DNA of 64,000 bases from assembly GCA_937890525.1 (NCBI GenBank), contig CALADI010000012.1, positions 1-64,000 of the forward strand, given 5' to 3'. Below, piece by piece: positions 1 to 6,992 of this stretch (position 1 is the stretch's first letter; each line of letters starts with the position of its first letter). The position numbers were made by a program, and so were the translations under genes. Below the pieces are notes generated by a model, which was not told the DNA's origin, searched no databases, and saw only the letters and a list, made by a program, of their open reading frames with translations. The stretch comes from an uncultured Clostridia bacterium. Lineage in GTDB: Bacteria; Bacillota; Clostridia; Oscillospirales; Oscillospiraceae.

Positions 1-474
1 TGCCAGTATGTGGATGTGTGCATCTCCAATGAGGAGGACGCCAAGGATGTGTTCGGCATCGAGGCGGAGGCCACCGACATCTACGGCGGCAGCCTGAACC
101 ACGAGGGCTACAAGTCCGTTGCCAAGCAGCTGGCCTACAAGTTCGGCTTCGAGATGGTGGCCATCACCCTGCGGGAGAGCCACTCTGCCTTCGACAACGG
201 CTGGAGCGCTATGCTGTACAATGTGACGAAGGACGAGTACTGCTTCTCCAAGAAGTACGACCTGCACATCATCGACCGTGTGGGCGGCGGCGACAGCTTC
301 GGCGGCGGTCTGATCTACAGCCTGCTGTCCGGCAAGGACACCCAGCAGGCGGTGGAGTTTGCTGTGGCTGCTTCTGCGCTGAAGCACTCCATCGAAGGGG
401 ACTACAACATGGTCACCGTGGCAGAGGTGGAGAAGCTGGCCGGCGGCGACGGCTCCGGTCGGATCCAGAGATAA
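1..474 (+). CDS. PfkB-family sugar kinase, C-terminal part (KdgK-like)
   Basis: The reading frame is open from base 1, so only the last 157 residues are present and the start lies outside the window. The segment carries the PfkB signature DRVGGGDSFGGG, whose Asp is the usual catalytic base and whose Gly-rich turn forms the anion hole. The protein therefore phosphorylates a sugar or nucleoside with ATP in the cytoplasm. The surrounding residues (CISNEEDA near the start of the fragment) resemble 2-dehydro-3-deoxygluconate kinases, but the substrate cannot be fixed from this fragment. A strong hairpin follows the stop, so it ends its transcription unit and is probably not part of the sialic acid operon, which is on the other strand. 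Confidence 0.8.
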   Translation, partial: CQYVDVCISNEEDAKDVFGIEAEATDIYGGSLNHEGYKSVAKQLAYKFGFEMVAITLRESHSAFDNGWSAMLYNVTKDEYCFSKKYDLHIIDRVGGGDSFGGGLIYSLLSGKDTQQAVEFAVAASALKHSIEGDYNMVTVAEVEKLAGGDGSGRIQR

Positions 475-487
475 GATTGATAAAATC

Positions 488-528
488 ACGCACCCCCATC
501 CGGTGAACATCGGATGGGGGTGCGTTTG
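488..528 (+). terminator. Terminator after the sugar kinase
   Basis: A 15-bp perfect stem (arms 488-502 and 511-525) closes an 8-nt loop and is followed by TTT. It lies 13 nt after the kinase stop codon. Confidence 0.8.
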
Positions 529-576
529 TATGTGTGAGGGTTGGAAATATTTTCTGCAACTGGGAATGATTCCATG

Positions 577-605
577 GGATATAGAACATGGATCGGGACA
601 TGATA
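577..605 (+). promoter_or_regulatory. Possible SigG-type promoter of the SASP gene
   Basis: GGATA (577-581) and CATGATA (599-605) are separated by 17 nt. They match the forespore SigG consensus (GHATR and CATWMTA) at 4 of 5 and 6 of 7 positions. A SigG promoter is what is known for alpha/beta SASP genes, so the match is plausible but weak. Confidence 0.35.
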
Positions 606-622
606 GGAGTGCGGAAAGAAAT

Positions 623-661
623 CGTTTCTCTCAGGGAAACGGCTTCTTCCCGAGAGAAACG
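623..661 (+). promoter_or_regulatory. Hairpin in the SASP mRNA leader
   Basis: An outer 8-bp stem (623-630 with 654-661) and an inner 5-bp stem (634-638 with 647-651) form one long hairpin. It ends immediately before the AAAAGGAG ribosome binding site. It could stabilise the spore mRNA or tune translation; neither role is shown by sequence alone. Confidence 0.5.
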
Positions 662-678
662 AAAAGGAGAGAAATATC

Positions 679-873
679 ATGAAGAACAACAACCAGATCA
701 ACATTCCCGAGGCCCGTGACGCAATGGACAAGTTCAAGATGCAGGCTGCCAGCGAGGTAGGCGTGAACCTGACCAACGGCTACAACGGTCACCTGACCTC
801 CCGTGAGGCCGGCTCTGTGGGCGGCCAGATGGTCAAGAAGATGATCGAGGCCTACGAGCAGGGCATGCAGTAA
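679..873 (+). CDS. Small acid-soluble spore protein, alpha/beta type
   Basis: The 64-residue protein matches the alpha/beta SASP family over nearly its full length. It shows the conserved blocks ASEVGVNL, GYNGHLTSREAGSVGG and MVKKMIEAYE. The family binds forespore DNA as a helix-turn-helix dimer, protects it from UV and chemicals, and is degraded by Gpr on germination; the usual Gpr cleavage region is the E/VGVNL area seen here. The length is typical. AAAAGGAG lies about 8 nt before ATG. It is a single-gene unit between two terminators. Its presence is direct evidence that the organism sporulates. Confidence 0.97.
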   Translation: MKNNNQINIPEARDAMDKFKMQAASEVGVNLTNGYNGHLTSREAGSVGGQMVKKMIEAYEQGMQ

Positions 874-884
874 ACCCTCAAAAA

Positions 885-916
885 GCCCGGAGGGGGATCC
901 CCTCCGGGCAAATCTT
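885..916 (+). terminator. Terminator after the SASP gene
   Basis: An 11-bp GC-rich perfect stem (885-895 with 899-909) with a 3-nt loop is followed by AAATCTTTT, 11 nt after the stop codon. Confidence 0.8.
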
Positions 917-926
917 TTGGAACATG

Positions 927-956
927 AAAAGGCGCCCTGCAAGCAGGACGCCTTTT
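927..956 (+). terminator. Second hairpin terminator downstream of SASP
   Basis: Arms AAAAGGCG (927-934) and CGCCTTTT (949-956) enclose a CCTGC/GCAGG inner stem. The symmetric A and T runs would let it act in both directions. Confidence 0.7.
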
Positions 957-996
957 CGAGCATAAAACGAATAAAAGAGAGAGGTAGGAAGATTCA

Positions 997-1086
997 ATGA
1001 ACAAACTCGTAAGATCAGATACGGCTTACGGCTTCCGTATCAACCTTACACCTAAAGGATACGGGAGAAATTTGAATTTGGTATGA
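997..1086 (+). pseudogene. Small ORF or frameshifted remnant
   Basis: An ATG with AGAGGTAGGAAG upstream opens a 29-codon frame ending at 1086. Near position 1067 the neighbouring frame continues plausibly (REKFEFGMNKWETNSLEL) to a stop at about 1124. The segment may therefore be a short gene broken by a one-base indel. A 7-bp hairpin (1018-1024 with 1035-1041) sits inside it. I do not recognise the product, and it may not be expressed. Confidence 0.25.
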
Positions 1087-1132
1087 ATAAATGGGAAACA
1101 AATTCTTTAGAATTATGAAGCCGCAGGAACAA

Positions 1133-1651
1133 TCACTTCCGATCCATCCCCCGCCGGACAAGGGGCGCCACCACCAGCGCCACAGCGCCGCCGCACAATG
1201 CGGTGATGAGCTGGGGGAAAGAGAACATAGCGGTGAATTTCTCGATCTGGGGGGGCTTCAGGGGCAGCACTCGGCAAAGAAGCTGCACCACCAGCAGGTA
1301 TAGAGTCAGGGCTTTGGCGCAGGAGCCTGCCGCCAGCGCCGTCAAACGCTGCAGGAGCGATCCCTTGGCGAGCAGAGCCAGCAATAGGACATAGATGCAG
1401 TTGCCCGCCATGATGGCAGGGACAATGGCGAAGATCTGAGGACCAATGCCCAGAGAAAAGGCAAGGAAGGGGGATACCGCTGCCACGGTGATGCCGCAGC
1501 TCAGCCCCCCCAGCAGCGCCGCAGATGCCAATACGGCGTTGACGGCAGAGCCGGTGACGATCTGCCCAGCGGGAGCGGTGACGGTCTGCGCCACGATGAG
1601 CAATCCGGTGAGGATGCCGGTGCGGGTGAGCCAAAGGGTGGTCTTACGAAT
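1133..1651 (-). CDS. ECF transporter S component-like membrane protein
   Basis: A hydrophobic protein of about 172 residues with five to six membrane segments. It starts RKTTLWLTRTGILTGLLIVAQ, a pattern typical of ECF-type substrate-binding S components that pair with a shared EcfA/A'/T module in the membrane. The substrate is not identifiable. No ATG, GTG or TTG start has a good ribosome binding site. The promoter at 1685-1713 places the transcript start near 1678, and GTGAGG lies 5-8 nt before ATC/ATT codons, so I place the start at the ATT at 1651. A TTG at 1675 is in frame but would be almost leaderless. It stands alone, convergent with the SASP unit, with no clear terminator below it. 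Confidence 0.7.
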   Translation of the reverse strand: MRKTTLWLTRTGILTGLLIVAQTVTAPAGQIVTGSAVNAVLASAALLGGLSCGITVAAVSPFLAFSLGIGPQIFAIVPAIMAGNCIYVLLLALLAKGSLLQRLTALAAGSCAKALTLYLLVVQLLCRVLPLKPPQIEKFTAMFSFPQLITALCGGAVALVVAPLVRRGMDRK

Positions 1652-1684
1652 GATAAACGCCTCACTTTCTAACAAAACGCTGTT

Positions 1685-1713
1685 ATTATAATATGTCCTA
1701 CAGGGGAATGCAA
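1685..1713 (-). promoter_or_regulatory. Promoter of the ECF S component gene
   Basis: On the minus strand TTGCAT (1708-1713) and TATAAT (1685-1690) are separated by exactly 17 nt. Confidence 0.75.
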
Positions 1714-1724
1714 TGCCCAATATC

Positions 1725-1763
1725 AAAAAGGAGACAGGCGGCGTGAGCCGTCTGTCTCCTTTC
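1725..1763 (-). terminator. Terminator of the sialic acid uptake operon
   Basis: A 16-bp stem with one mismatch (AAAGGAGACAG... paired with ...CTGTCTCCTTT) around a GTGA loop is followed on the minus strand by TTTTT. It lies about 25 nt after the lyase stop. Confidence 0.85.
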
Positions 1764-1785
1764 GAGAAGAAACGATGGTTATGAT

Positions 1786-2697
1786 TTACAGATACTTGGC
1801 GTAGGCCGCGCGGATCATCTCCACGCACTTGTCTACCTGAGCGCTGTCGCCCTCTTCCAGAGCGGCAAGCGGCGAGCGGACGCTGCCCACATTGGGGCCG
1901 CCCATCCGGCGGATGCACTCCTTGATGACGGCGTACATGTTGCCCTTGCAGCCGCACAGGGCGAAGATGATCTGCAGGCAGGTGTCCTGGATCTCCAGAG
2001 CCTGAGCCAGCTGACCCTCCCGGTAGAGCTGGTAGATCTTGATGTACAGCTCGGGCATTGCGGCGTAGGTGCCGCCGATGCCGCCCACAGCGCCGGCCAC
2101 CAGACCGGACAGCAGCTGCTCATCGGGACCGTTGAAGACGATGCAGCCCTCGCTGCGCCACATCTCGATGTCCTGCACGGGCATGGAGGAGTTCTTCACA
2201 CCGATGACTCTGGGGTTCTGCAGCATGGTGCGCAACAGAGAGGTGTCCAGCGCCACACCAGCCAGCTGGGGGATGTTGTAGATGATGAAGTCGGTGTTGG
2301 GAGCGGCAGAGGAGATGTCGTTCCAGTATTTTGCCACGGAGTGGGCAGGCAGGTGGAAGTAGATGGGGGGGATGGCAGCGATGGCATCCACACCCAGAGA
2401 CTCGGCGTGAGCCGCCAGCTCCATGGAATCGGCGGTATTGTTGCAGGCCACATGGGCGATGATGACCAGACGGCCCTTGGCAGCCTTGACCACATGCTCC
2501 AGAACCAGCTTGCGCTCGGCAACGCTCTGGTAGATGCACTCGCCGGAGGAGCCGCCCACATAGACGCCGTTGACGCCCTTGCCGATCAGGTACTCGGTGA
2601 GTTCTTCCACACGCTCAGGGCTGATGCTGCCGTCCTCGCCGTAGCAGGCGTAGAAGGCAGGGAAGATGCCCTGGTATTTTTTCAGTCTTTCATTCAT
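1786..2697 (-). CDS. nanA: N-acetylneuraminate lyase (DapA/NAL superfamily)
   Basis: A 303-residue TIM-barrel aldolase of the dihydrodipicolinate synthase/N-acetylneuraminate lyase superfamily. GGSSGE (about 48-53) is the carboxylate-binding motif. Tyr140 in IIYNIP is the proton relay, and Lys168 in VIGVKNSS forms the Schiff base. The FNGPDEQLLSGLVAGAVGGIGGTY stretch in two parts (FNGPDE, then GGIGGTY) is more like NanA than DapA. NanA cleaves N-acetylneuraminate to pyruvate and ManNAc in the cytoplasm. It is the last gene of the binding protein-permease-permease operon, 15 nt after the second permease. That context plus the AGE epimerase nearby supports sialic acid use; another 2-keto-3-deoxy acid is possible. 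Confidence 0.85.
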   Translation of the reverse strand: MNERLKKYQGIFPAFYACYGEDGSISPERVEELTEYLIGKGVNGVYVGGSSGECIYQSVAERKLVLEHVVKAAKGRLVIIAHVACNNTADSMELAAHAESLGVDAIAAIPPIYFHLPAHSVAKYWNDISSAAPNTDFIIYNIPQLAGVALDTSLLRTMLQNPRVIGVKNSSMPVQDIEMWRSEGCIVFNGPDEQLLSGLVAGAVGGIGGTYAAMPELYIKIYQLYREGQLAQALEIQDTCLQIIFALCGCKGNMYAVIKECIRRMGGPNVGSVRSPLAALEEGDSAQVDKCVEMIRAAYAKYL

Positions 2698-2712
2698 GGT
2701 AACAATCTCCTT

Positions 2713-3627
2713 TTAACCCTTGACAGCACCCATGGTGATGCCCTTGGTGAAATATTTCTGGAAAATCAAGAAAACGATGATGATGGGCACAGAGGCCAGC
2801 GCCGAACCTGCCATCAGCAGACCAAAGTCGGTGGAGTTCTCCGCCTGCATGGTGGCGATACCCAGAGAGATGGTCAGATTCTTGTTGGAGGTCAGCATGA
2901 TCAGCTGCATGAAGTAGTCATTCCAAGAGTTGATGAAGGTGAAGATGGCACAGGCGCCGACACCGGGCTTGATCATGGGGAACATGACATCGGTGAAGGT
3001 GCGCCATTCCGAAGCACCGTCGATGCGGCAGGCTTCCACCATTTCCGTGGGGATGCCCTCAGCAAACTGCTTCAGCAGGAACACGCCGAAGGGCCAGCCC
3101 ACGATGGGGAAGATGACGGCCCAGATGGTGTCGTACAGGTTCAGAGCGGACATTTCCCGCAGCAGGGGAATGAGGATGACCTGCTTGGGCAGCGCCATGG
3201 CGCAGACCACCAGAGAGAAGATCAGACCCTTGCCCCAGAAGCGCTTCTTGGCCAGCACATAGCCTGCCATGGCGGCGGTGAGACAGGTCAGCAGCATGGA
3301 GGCCACGGACATGAACACGGTGTTGATCAGCCAGCGCAGAGCGGCGGGCACCGTGGGGCCGGTGATGGTATAGCCGAAGGCAGAGATGTCGAAAAGAGGG
3401 GCGGAGCGGCTGCTCATCAGCTTCTGGAAGTTGGCGCCGGTGAACTCGCTGGGCAACCACACCGGGGTGGTGGACATGATATCCGGCTTGGTCTTGAAGG
3501 CGCCGGTGATGATCCAGTACAGCGGGAAAGCGAACAGGAAGGCCAAAATGCCCACAAGGATGAAGGACACGACATAGTAAATCTTGGATTTACGCTGGTT
3601 GCTGTCCAAACGATTCTGACTTTTCAT
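2713..3627 (-). CDS. ABC sugar transporter permease, MalG type
   Basis: A 304-residue inner-membrane permease with six predicted helices. The EAA loop VEACRIDGASEWRTFTDVMFP docks the cytoplasmic ATPase, and the C-terminus ends GAVKG as in carbohydrate-uptake-1 (MalG/UgpE) subunits. It pairs with the MalF-type subunit 14 nt upstream and the binding lipoprotein. No ATPase is encoded nearby, which is usual in Clostridia where a shared MsmK-like ATPase serves many importers. Context (NanA next, AGE and RpiR close by) suggests sialic acid as cargo. Confidence 0.9.
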   Translation of the reverse strand: MKSQNRLDSNQRKSKIYYVVSFILVGILAFLFAFPLYWIITGAFKTKPDIMSTTPVWLPSEFTGANFQKLMSSRSAPLFDISAFGYTITGPTVPAALRWLINTVFMSVASMLLTCLTAAMAGYVLAKKRFWGKGLIFSLVVCAMALPKQVILIPLLREMSALNLYDTIWAVIFPIVGWPFGVFLLKQFAEGIPTEMVEACRIDGASEWRTFTDVMFPMIKPGVGACAIFTFINSWNDYFMQLIMLTSNKNLTISLGIATMQAENSTDFGLLMAGSALASVPIIIVFLIFQKYFTKGITMGAVKG

Positions 3628-3641
3628 AATTCACCCCTCCT

Positions 3642-4550
3642 TTACTTTTCTTGTCCAGCTTTGAACTGGATGGCAGACAGAATGGCGATGATGATGGCCA
3701 GAATCACGCCCATAGCATTGCCGTAGCCGTAGCGGTAGAGCTTAAAGGCGTTGTAGTAGATGTAGTACATGATGGTCATGGTGGAGTTGTTGGGGCCACC
3801 GGAGGTCAGCAACTGGATCAGCGCGAAGCACTGGAAGGAGTTGATGGTGGTGATGACCAGGATGTACAGGGTGGTGGGCATCATCTGGGGCCACTTGATC
3901 TTCCAGAAGGCCTGCATCTGGGTGGCACCGTCCACTTCGGCGGCCTCCACCAGAGACTTGTCCACATTGTCCAGAGCGGACACATACAGCACGATGGGCT
4001 GACCCACGGAGGTGGTCAGCAGGATCAGGATGATGCAGCCCAGCGCGAATCTGGGATCGCCCAGCCAGTTGATGTTCTGATCCATCAGACCGGTGCTGGT
4101 GCCGATGTAGTTGAAAATGCCGTAGTAGTTGTTGAACATCCACTTCCAGACCATGGTAACTGCAACAGAGCCGGTGACCACAGGCAGGTAGAAGATGCAG
4201 CGGAAGGCGGAGGTGGCGGCCACAGGCATCTTGCTGATGGCAGAAGCCACCCACAGCGAGAAGATGCAGGTGACAGGCACGGAAACCACAACGATGATCA
4301 GCGTGTTCCAAAGACCCGTCCAGAAGGTGTCGTCATGGAACAGCTCCACATAGTTGCCGAAGCCGACGAAAATGTCCTCCCGGCCCATGGTGGCATCAAA
4401 GAAGCTGGTGTAGACACACATCACCATGGGATAGACCACGAAGCCAACGAAGAACAGCAGGAACGGCAGCAGGAACAGGTAGGAAGTCACCGTTTCGTGG
4501 ATCATCAGCTTGCGGGTTCTTTTGTTATAAGATACTTTCTGTTTAGTCAA
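3642..4550 (-). CDS. ABC sugar transporter permease, MalF/UgpA type
   Basis: A 302-residue permease whose EAA motif reads VEAAEVDGATQMQAFWKIKWP. Six membrane helices are visible, including TVTSYLFLLPFLLFFVGFVVYP near the N-terminus in two hydrophobic runs. The start is a TTG at 4550, chosen because AAAGGGGG sits 6 nt upstream. It forms the heterodimeric channel with the following MalG-type subunit. It follows the binding-protein gene across a hairpin-rich gap of about 150 nt, the usual arrangement when the binding protein is made in excess. Confidence 0.9.
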   Translation of the reverse strand: MTKQKVSYNKRTRKLMIHETVTSYLFLLPFLLFFVGFVVYPMVMCVYTSFFDATMGREDIFVGFGNYVELFHDDTFWTGLWNTLIIVVVSVPVTCIFSLWVASAISKMPVAATSAFRCIFYLPVVTGSVAVTMVWKWMFNNYYGIFNYIGTSTGLMDQNINWLGDPRFALGCIILILLTTSVGQPIVLYVSALDNVDKSLVEAAEVDGATQMQAFWKIKWPQMMPTTLYILVITTINSFQCFALIQLLTSGGPNNSTMTIMYYIYYNAFKLYRYGYGNAMGVILAIIIAILSAIQFKAGQEK

Positions 4551-4570
4551 GAAGATCCCCCTTTCTCATG

Positions 4571-4622
4571 AGAGGTAAAGGTGAAAAGTGAAAGCGGATT
4601 TTCGCCTTTCACCTTTACCTCT
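4571..4622 (-). repeat. Inverted repeat between binding protein and permease genes
   Basis: Arms of 16 nt (4571-4586 and 4607-4622) are perfectly complementary. An inner GTGAAA/TTTCAC pair offers an alternative fold. It lies in the operon between the lipoprotein and the first permease. Confidence 0.75.
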
Positions 4623-4630
4623 TACCTTGG

Positions 4631-4670
4631 AAAATGCCCCTCCCCTCACCCAGAAGAGAGGGAAGGGGCA
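4631..4670 (-). terminator. Intra-operon attenuating hairpin after the binding protein
   Basis: TGCCCC...GGGGCA and CCCTC...GAGGG arms (4635-4670) form a hairpin with small internal loops, followed by TTTT on the minus strand. It is expected to terminate part of the transcripts or block 3' decay, so that the binding protein outnumbers the permeases. Confidence 0.7.
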
Positions 4671-4704
4671 CGTTATGTTGCTTTAGCGTGCCGATATCCG
4701 GAGA

Positions 4705-6039
4705 TTAGCCGGCAGCGGCAGCGTTAGCGACCTGATCGAAGGAAGCGGCAGCCTCCGCCACGGGAGTGCCGGTGCCGATCTGCTGCAGCATGTTCCAAGC
4801 GGCTGCACGAGCCTCGGTCCAGCCGGGGGTCACTGCGTAGTAGTCGCCCATGTACTGCATGAAGGTGCCGTAGACGCTCTTCAGAGCATCGTCGCCGTAG
4901 GGATCCTCAGCGGACTGACGGACGGACCAGAAGCCGGAAGTCTTGACAGACTCGGTGGTGTTCTCGTCGCAGACCCACTTGATGAAGGTCTTGGCAGCCT
5001 CAACCTTGGCGTCGTCGCCGTTGTTGAACACGCCGAAGCCCCAGATGCCGCCGCACAGCTGAGTGTCGGTGCCGTTAGCGGAGGGGAAAGCCATGGGGAA
5101 GACCTCGAAGTTCTCGCCGATGACCTCGGTACGAGCAGCGTGGGTAGCAGCGTTCCAGCAGAAGGACATCTGCAGCACGCCCTGAGCGAACAGGTCAGCC
5201 TCTTCGCCGCCGTTGATGGAAGCGTCAAAGTTGATGCCGGCCTGGTTGTACAGGGTCTCCAGAGCCTTGATGTTCTCGGGGGTGTTCATGGTGTAAGCGG
5301 TGTGCTCAGCGTTGGTGAAGGTGCCGCCGTACATGTTGTTGTACAGAGCGCGGGTGCCCTGGTCGCCGCCCTGAGCGGAGCAGAACACAGCACCAACATT
5401 CTGGTAGCCAGCATCGTACAGGGTCTGAACAGCCTTCAGGAAGTTCTCGGTGGTCCAGGTGTGGGTCTCAGCGTCCACATACTGCCATGCGCCGGTCTCC
5501 TCGAAGACGGTCTTGTTGATGGCCATGCAGTGAGCGGTCATACACAGGGGGTACTCGTAGTAAGCGCCGGCGTCGTTGCGGCAGGCAGCCTCGACGGAGG
5601 GGAAGATGTCAGCCTTGACATCGTCGGTCCACAGGTCAGCCAGATCGACCATCTTGCCCTTGGCGCCCCAGTTGGCGACCAGACGCTCGGGTCCTTCCAG
5701 AACGATGTCGGGAGCAGCGTTGCCCTCGATGGCGGTGTTGACCTTGTCGTCACCGTCGGTGTAGGTCAGGTACTCAACGGTGACCTTGATGTCGGGATAC
5801 TTGGCGTTGAAGTCAGCCAGCAGCTTGTCAACGACTTCCTGCTTGCCCCAGTCGCCTACGGGGTAGGTCCACAGGGAGATGTTTACGGGTGCGCCGGAAG
5901 CGACAGTCTCATCAGCGCCGGAAGTGGTGGGGGTGGTGTCACCTGCGGGGGCGGTGCTGGGGTCGGAATTGCTCACGGTGCAAGCCCCAAGGCTCATGAC
6001 CATGACCAAAGCCAGCACAAGTGCGATTAACTTTTTCAT
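4705..6039 (-). CDS. Extracellular solute-binding lipoprotein (probable sialic acid)
   Basis: A 444-residue family-1 binding protein. The N-terminal signal MKKLIALVLALVMVMSLGAC ends in a lipobox with Cys20 as the lipidation site, followed by a Ser/Thr/Pro-rich linker. The mature part begins NISLWTYPVGDWGKQEVVDKL, with NISLWTY being the typical first beta strand. It captures the ligand outside the membrane and hands it to the two permeases downstream. ATG at 6039 follows TAGGAGG. It is first in the operon with its own strong promoter and candidate operators. The ligand is inferred from the neighbouring lyase and epimerase, not from binding residues. Confidence 0.88.
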   Translation of the reverse strand: MKKLIALVLALVMVMSLGACTVSNSDPSTAPAGDTTPTTSGADETVASGAPVNISLWTYPVGDWGKQEVVDKLLADFNAKYPDIKVTVEYLTYTDGDDKVNTAIEGNAAPDIVLEGPERLVANWGAKGKMVDLADLWTDDVKADIFPSVEAACRNDAGAYYEYPLCMTAHCMAINKTVFEETGAWQYVDAETHTWTTENFLKAVQTLYDAGYQNVGAVFCSAQGGDQGTRALYNNMYGGTFTNAEHTAYTMNTPENIKALETLYNQAGINFDASINGGEEADLFAQGVLQMSFCWNAATHAARTEVIGENFEVFPMAFPSANGTDTQLCGGIWGFGVFNNGDDAKVEAAKTFIKWVCDENTTESVKTSGFWSVRQSAEDPYGDDALKSVYGTFMQYMGDYYAVTPGWTEARAAAWNMLQQIGTGTPVAEAAASFDQVANAAAAG

Positions 6040-6071
6040 AATGGCCTCCTAGAAAATTTAGTTGATTACTA

Positions 6072-6113
6072 ACAAGGTACCCTTGTCAAATCTATATTCA
6101 TATTAGCGAATAT
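6072..6113 (-). promoter_or_regulatory. Candidate operators over and after the uptake promoter
   Basis: Two inverted repeats are visible. ATATTC-N8-GAATAT (6094-6113) spans the -10 box, and ACAAGG-TAC-CCTTGT (6072-6086) is a perfect palindrome just after the expected transcript start. Both are placed to repress. The RpiR regulator encoded at 6993-7856 is the obvious candidate, but neither motif is repeated exactly at the epimerase promoter. Confidence 0.5.
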
Positions 6114-6128
6114 CAACATAGAAGTCAA
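6100..6128 (-). promoter_or_regulatory. Promoter of the sialic acid uptake operon
   Basis: TTGACT (6123-6128) and TAATAT (6100-6105) are 17 nt apart on the minus strand, giving a leader of about 55 nt. Confidence 0.8.
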
Positions 6129-6288
6129 CGGTTTTCTGCGAAATTTTTTTCAGAAAATTACAGATTAGGAAATTTCTTGCAAAACGCACAAATCAGCACG
6201 GTTTCGGGATGGGGTCGAAACGACTAATTTTGTCTAAATTGTCAACAAGATGTGAATGAAAAAGAAAGCCGCATTTCTGCCGGGGGGA

Positions 6289-6939
6289 TCACTCCACCAA
6301 ATCGTGGGTATACCCCATGGAAACCAGCGCATCAAAGGCCTGCCAGACCGGCTCCGGGATGTGCTGGGGGATCTGATAGCCCCGCTTGGCATAGGCGTCG
6401 ATCCGCTGAAAATCCCCCACTAGCACCTCGATGACCCGCTTTTCATCCAACCCTTGGGCTTCGGACAGGCGGATATACTCCTCGATGCTTACTTGGGGCG
6501 AGGTGATGATACAGTCCATTTCCGGCCAATACACCCCCATGGCGGCGAAGAGCCGGCGCTCCATGAAAGGCTTGTGGATGCCGATGATCCGGCGGATGGG
6601 ACGGTCCGCCAGCATTTTTCGGGTGAAGAGGATATTCTCGGCGGTGTTGGTGGACTGGTTCTCGATGAGGATATCCTGCGGGGGGACACCGGCCTCTATG
6701 GCGATCCGGGCGAAGCGGTCGGCTTCCGGCTCGGTCCACATCTGCTTGGTGTTGCGCCCCAGTCCCCCGGTGAACAGGATCTGCTTGGCATAGCCGCCGT
6801 GGTAGAGCTGGGCGGCCCGCAGGGCGATGTCTTCGTTATAGCAGCCGAATCCCACAATGAGATCCGACGCTTCCAGCGGCATATCCATGTGCATATAATC
6901 CCACAGGGTCTGCACATGGCGGCGGGTCAGTTGATCCAT
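6289..6939 (-). CDS. YdcF-like DUF218 protein
   Basis: A 216-residue protein of the DUF218/YdcF (ElyC/SanA-like) family. The core runs from DLIVGFGCYNEDIALRAAQL through ILFTGGLG to ENQSTNTAENILFTRKML, the pattern of a Rossmann-like fold. No membrane segment is present, so it is a cytoplasmic member. YdcF binds S-adenosylmethionine in E. coli, but the biochemical role of the family is unsettled. ATG at 6939 is chosen because AAAGGAG lies 5 nt upstream; the upstream ATG at 6954 would overlap that site. It begins right after the RpiR gene terminator. Association with sialic acid clusters suggests a role in amino-sugar metabolism, which is inference. Confidence 0.8.
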   Translation of the reverse strand: MDQLTRRHVQTLWDYMHMDMPLEASDLIVGFGCYNEDIALRAAQLYHGGYAKQILFTGGLGRNTKQMWTEPEADRFARIAIEAGVPPQDILIENQSTNTAENILFTRKMLADRPIRRIIGIHKPFMERRLFAAMGVYWPEMDCIITSPQVSIEEYIRLSEAQGLDEKRVIEVLVGDFQRIDAYAKRGYQIPQHIPEPVWQAFDALVSMGYTHDLVE

Positions 6940-6956
6940 AGGTACTCCTTTCATTT

Positions 6957-6988
6957 GAAAAAAGCCCCCGGAACCGGGGGCTTTTTTA
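6957..6988 (-). terminator. Hairpin terminator between the RpiR and DUF218 genes
   Basis: A 9-bp perfect stem (6963-6971 with 6974-6982) has A and T runs on both sides, so it works in either direction. It ends 4 nt after the RpiR stop and lies only a few bases before the ribosome binding site of the DUF218 gene. Confidence 0.85.
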
Positions 6989-6992
6989 TCGA

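Noticed and set aside
2341..3726. Long plus-strand frame opposite the sialic acid permease
   Set aside because: Its product is Gly/His/Asp-rich with no family resemblance, and it runs against three well-supported minus-strand genes.
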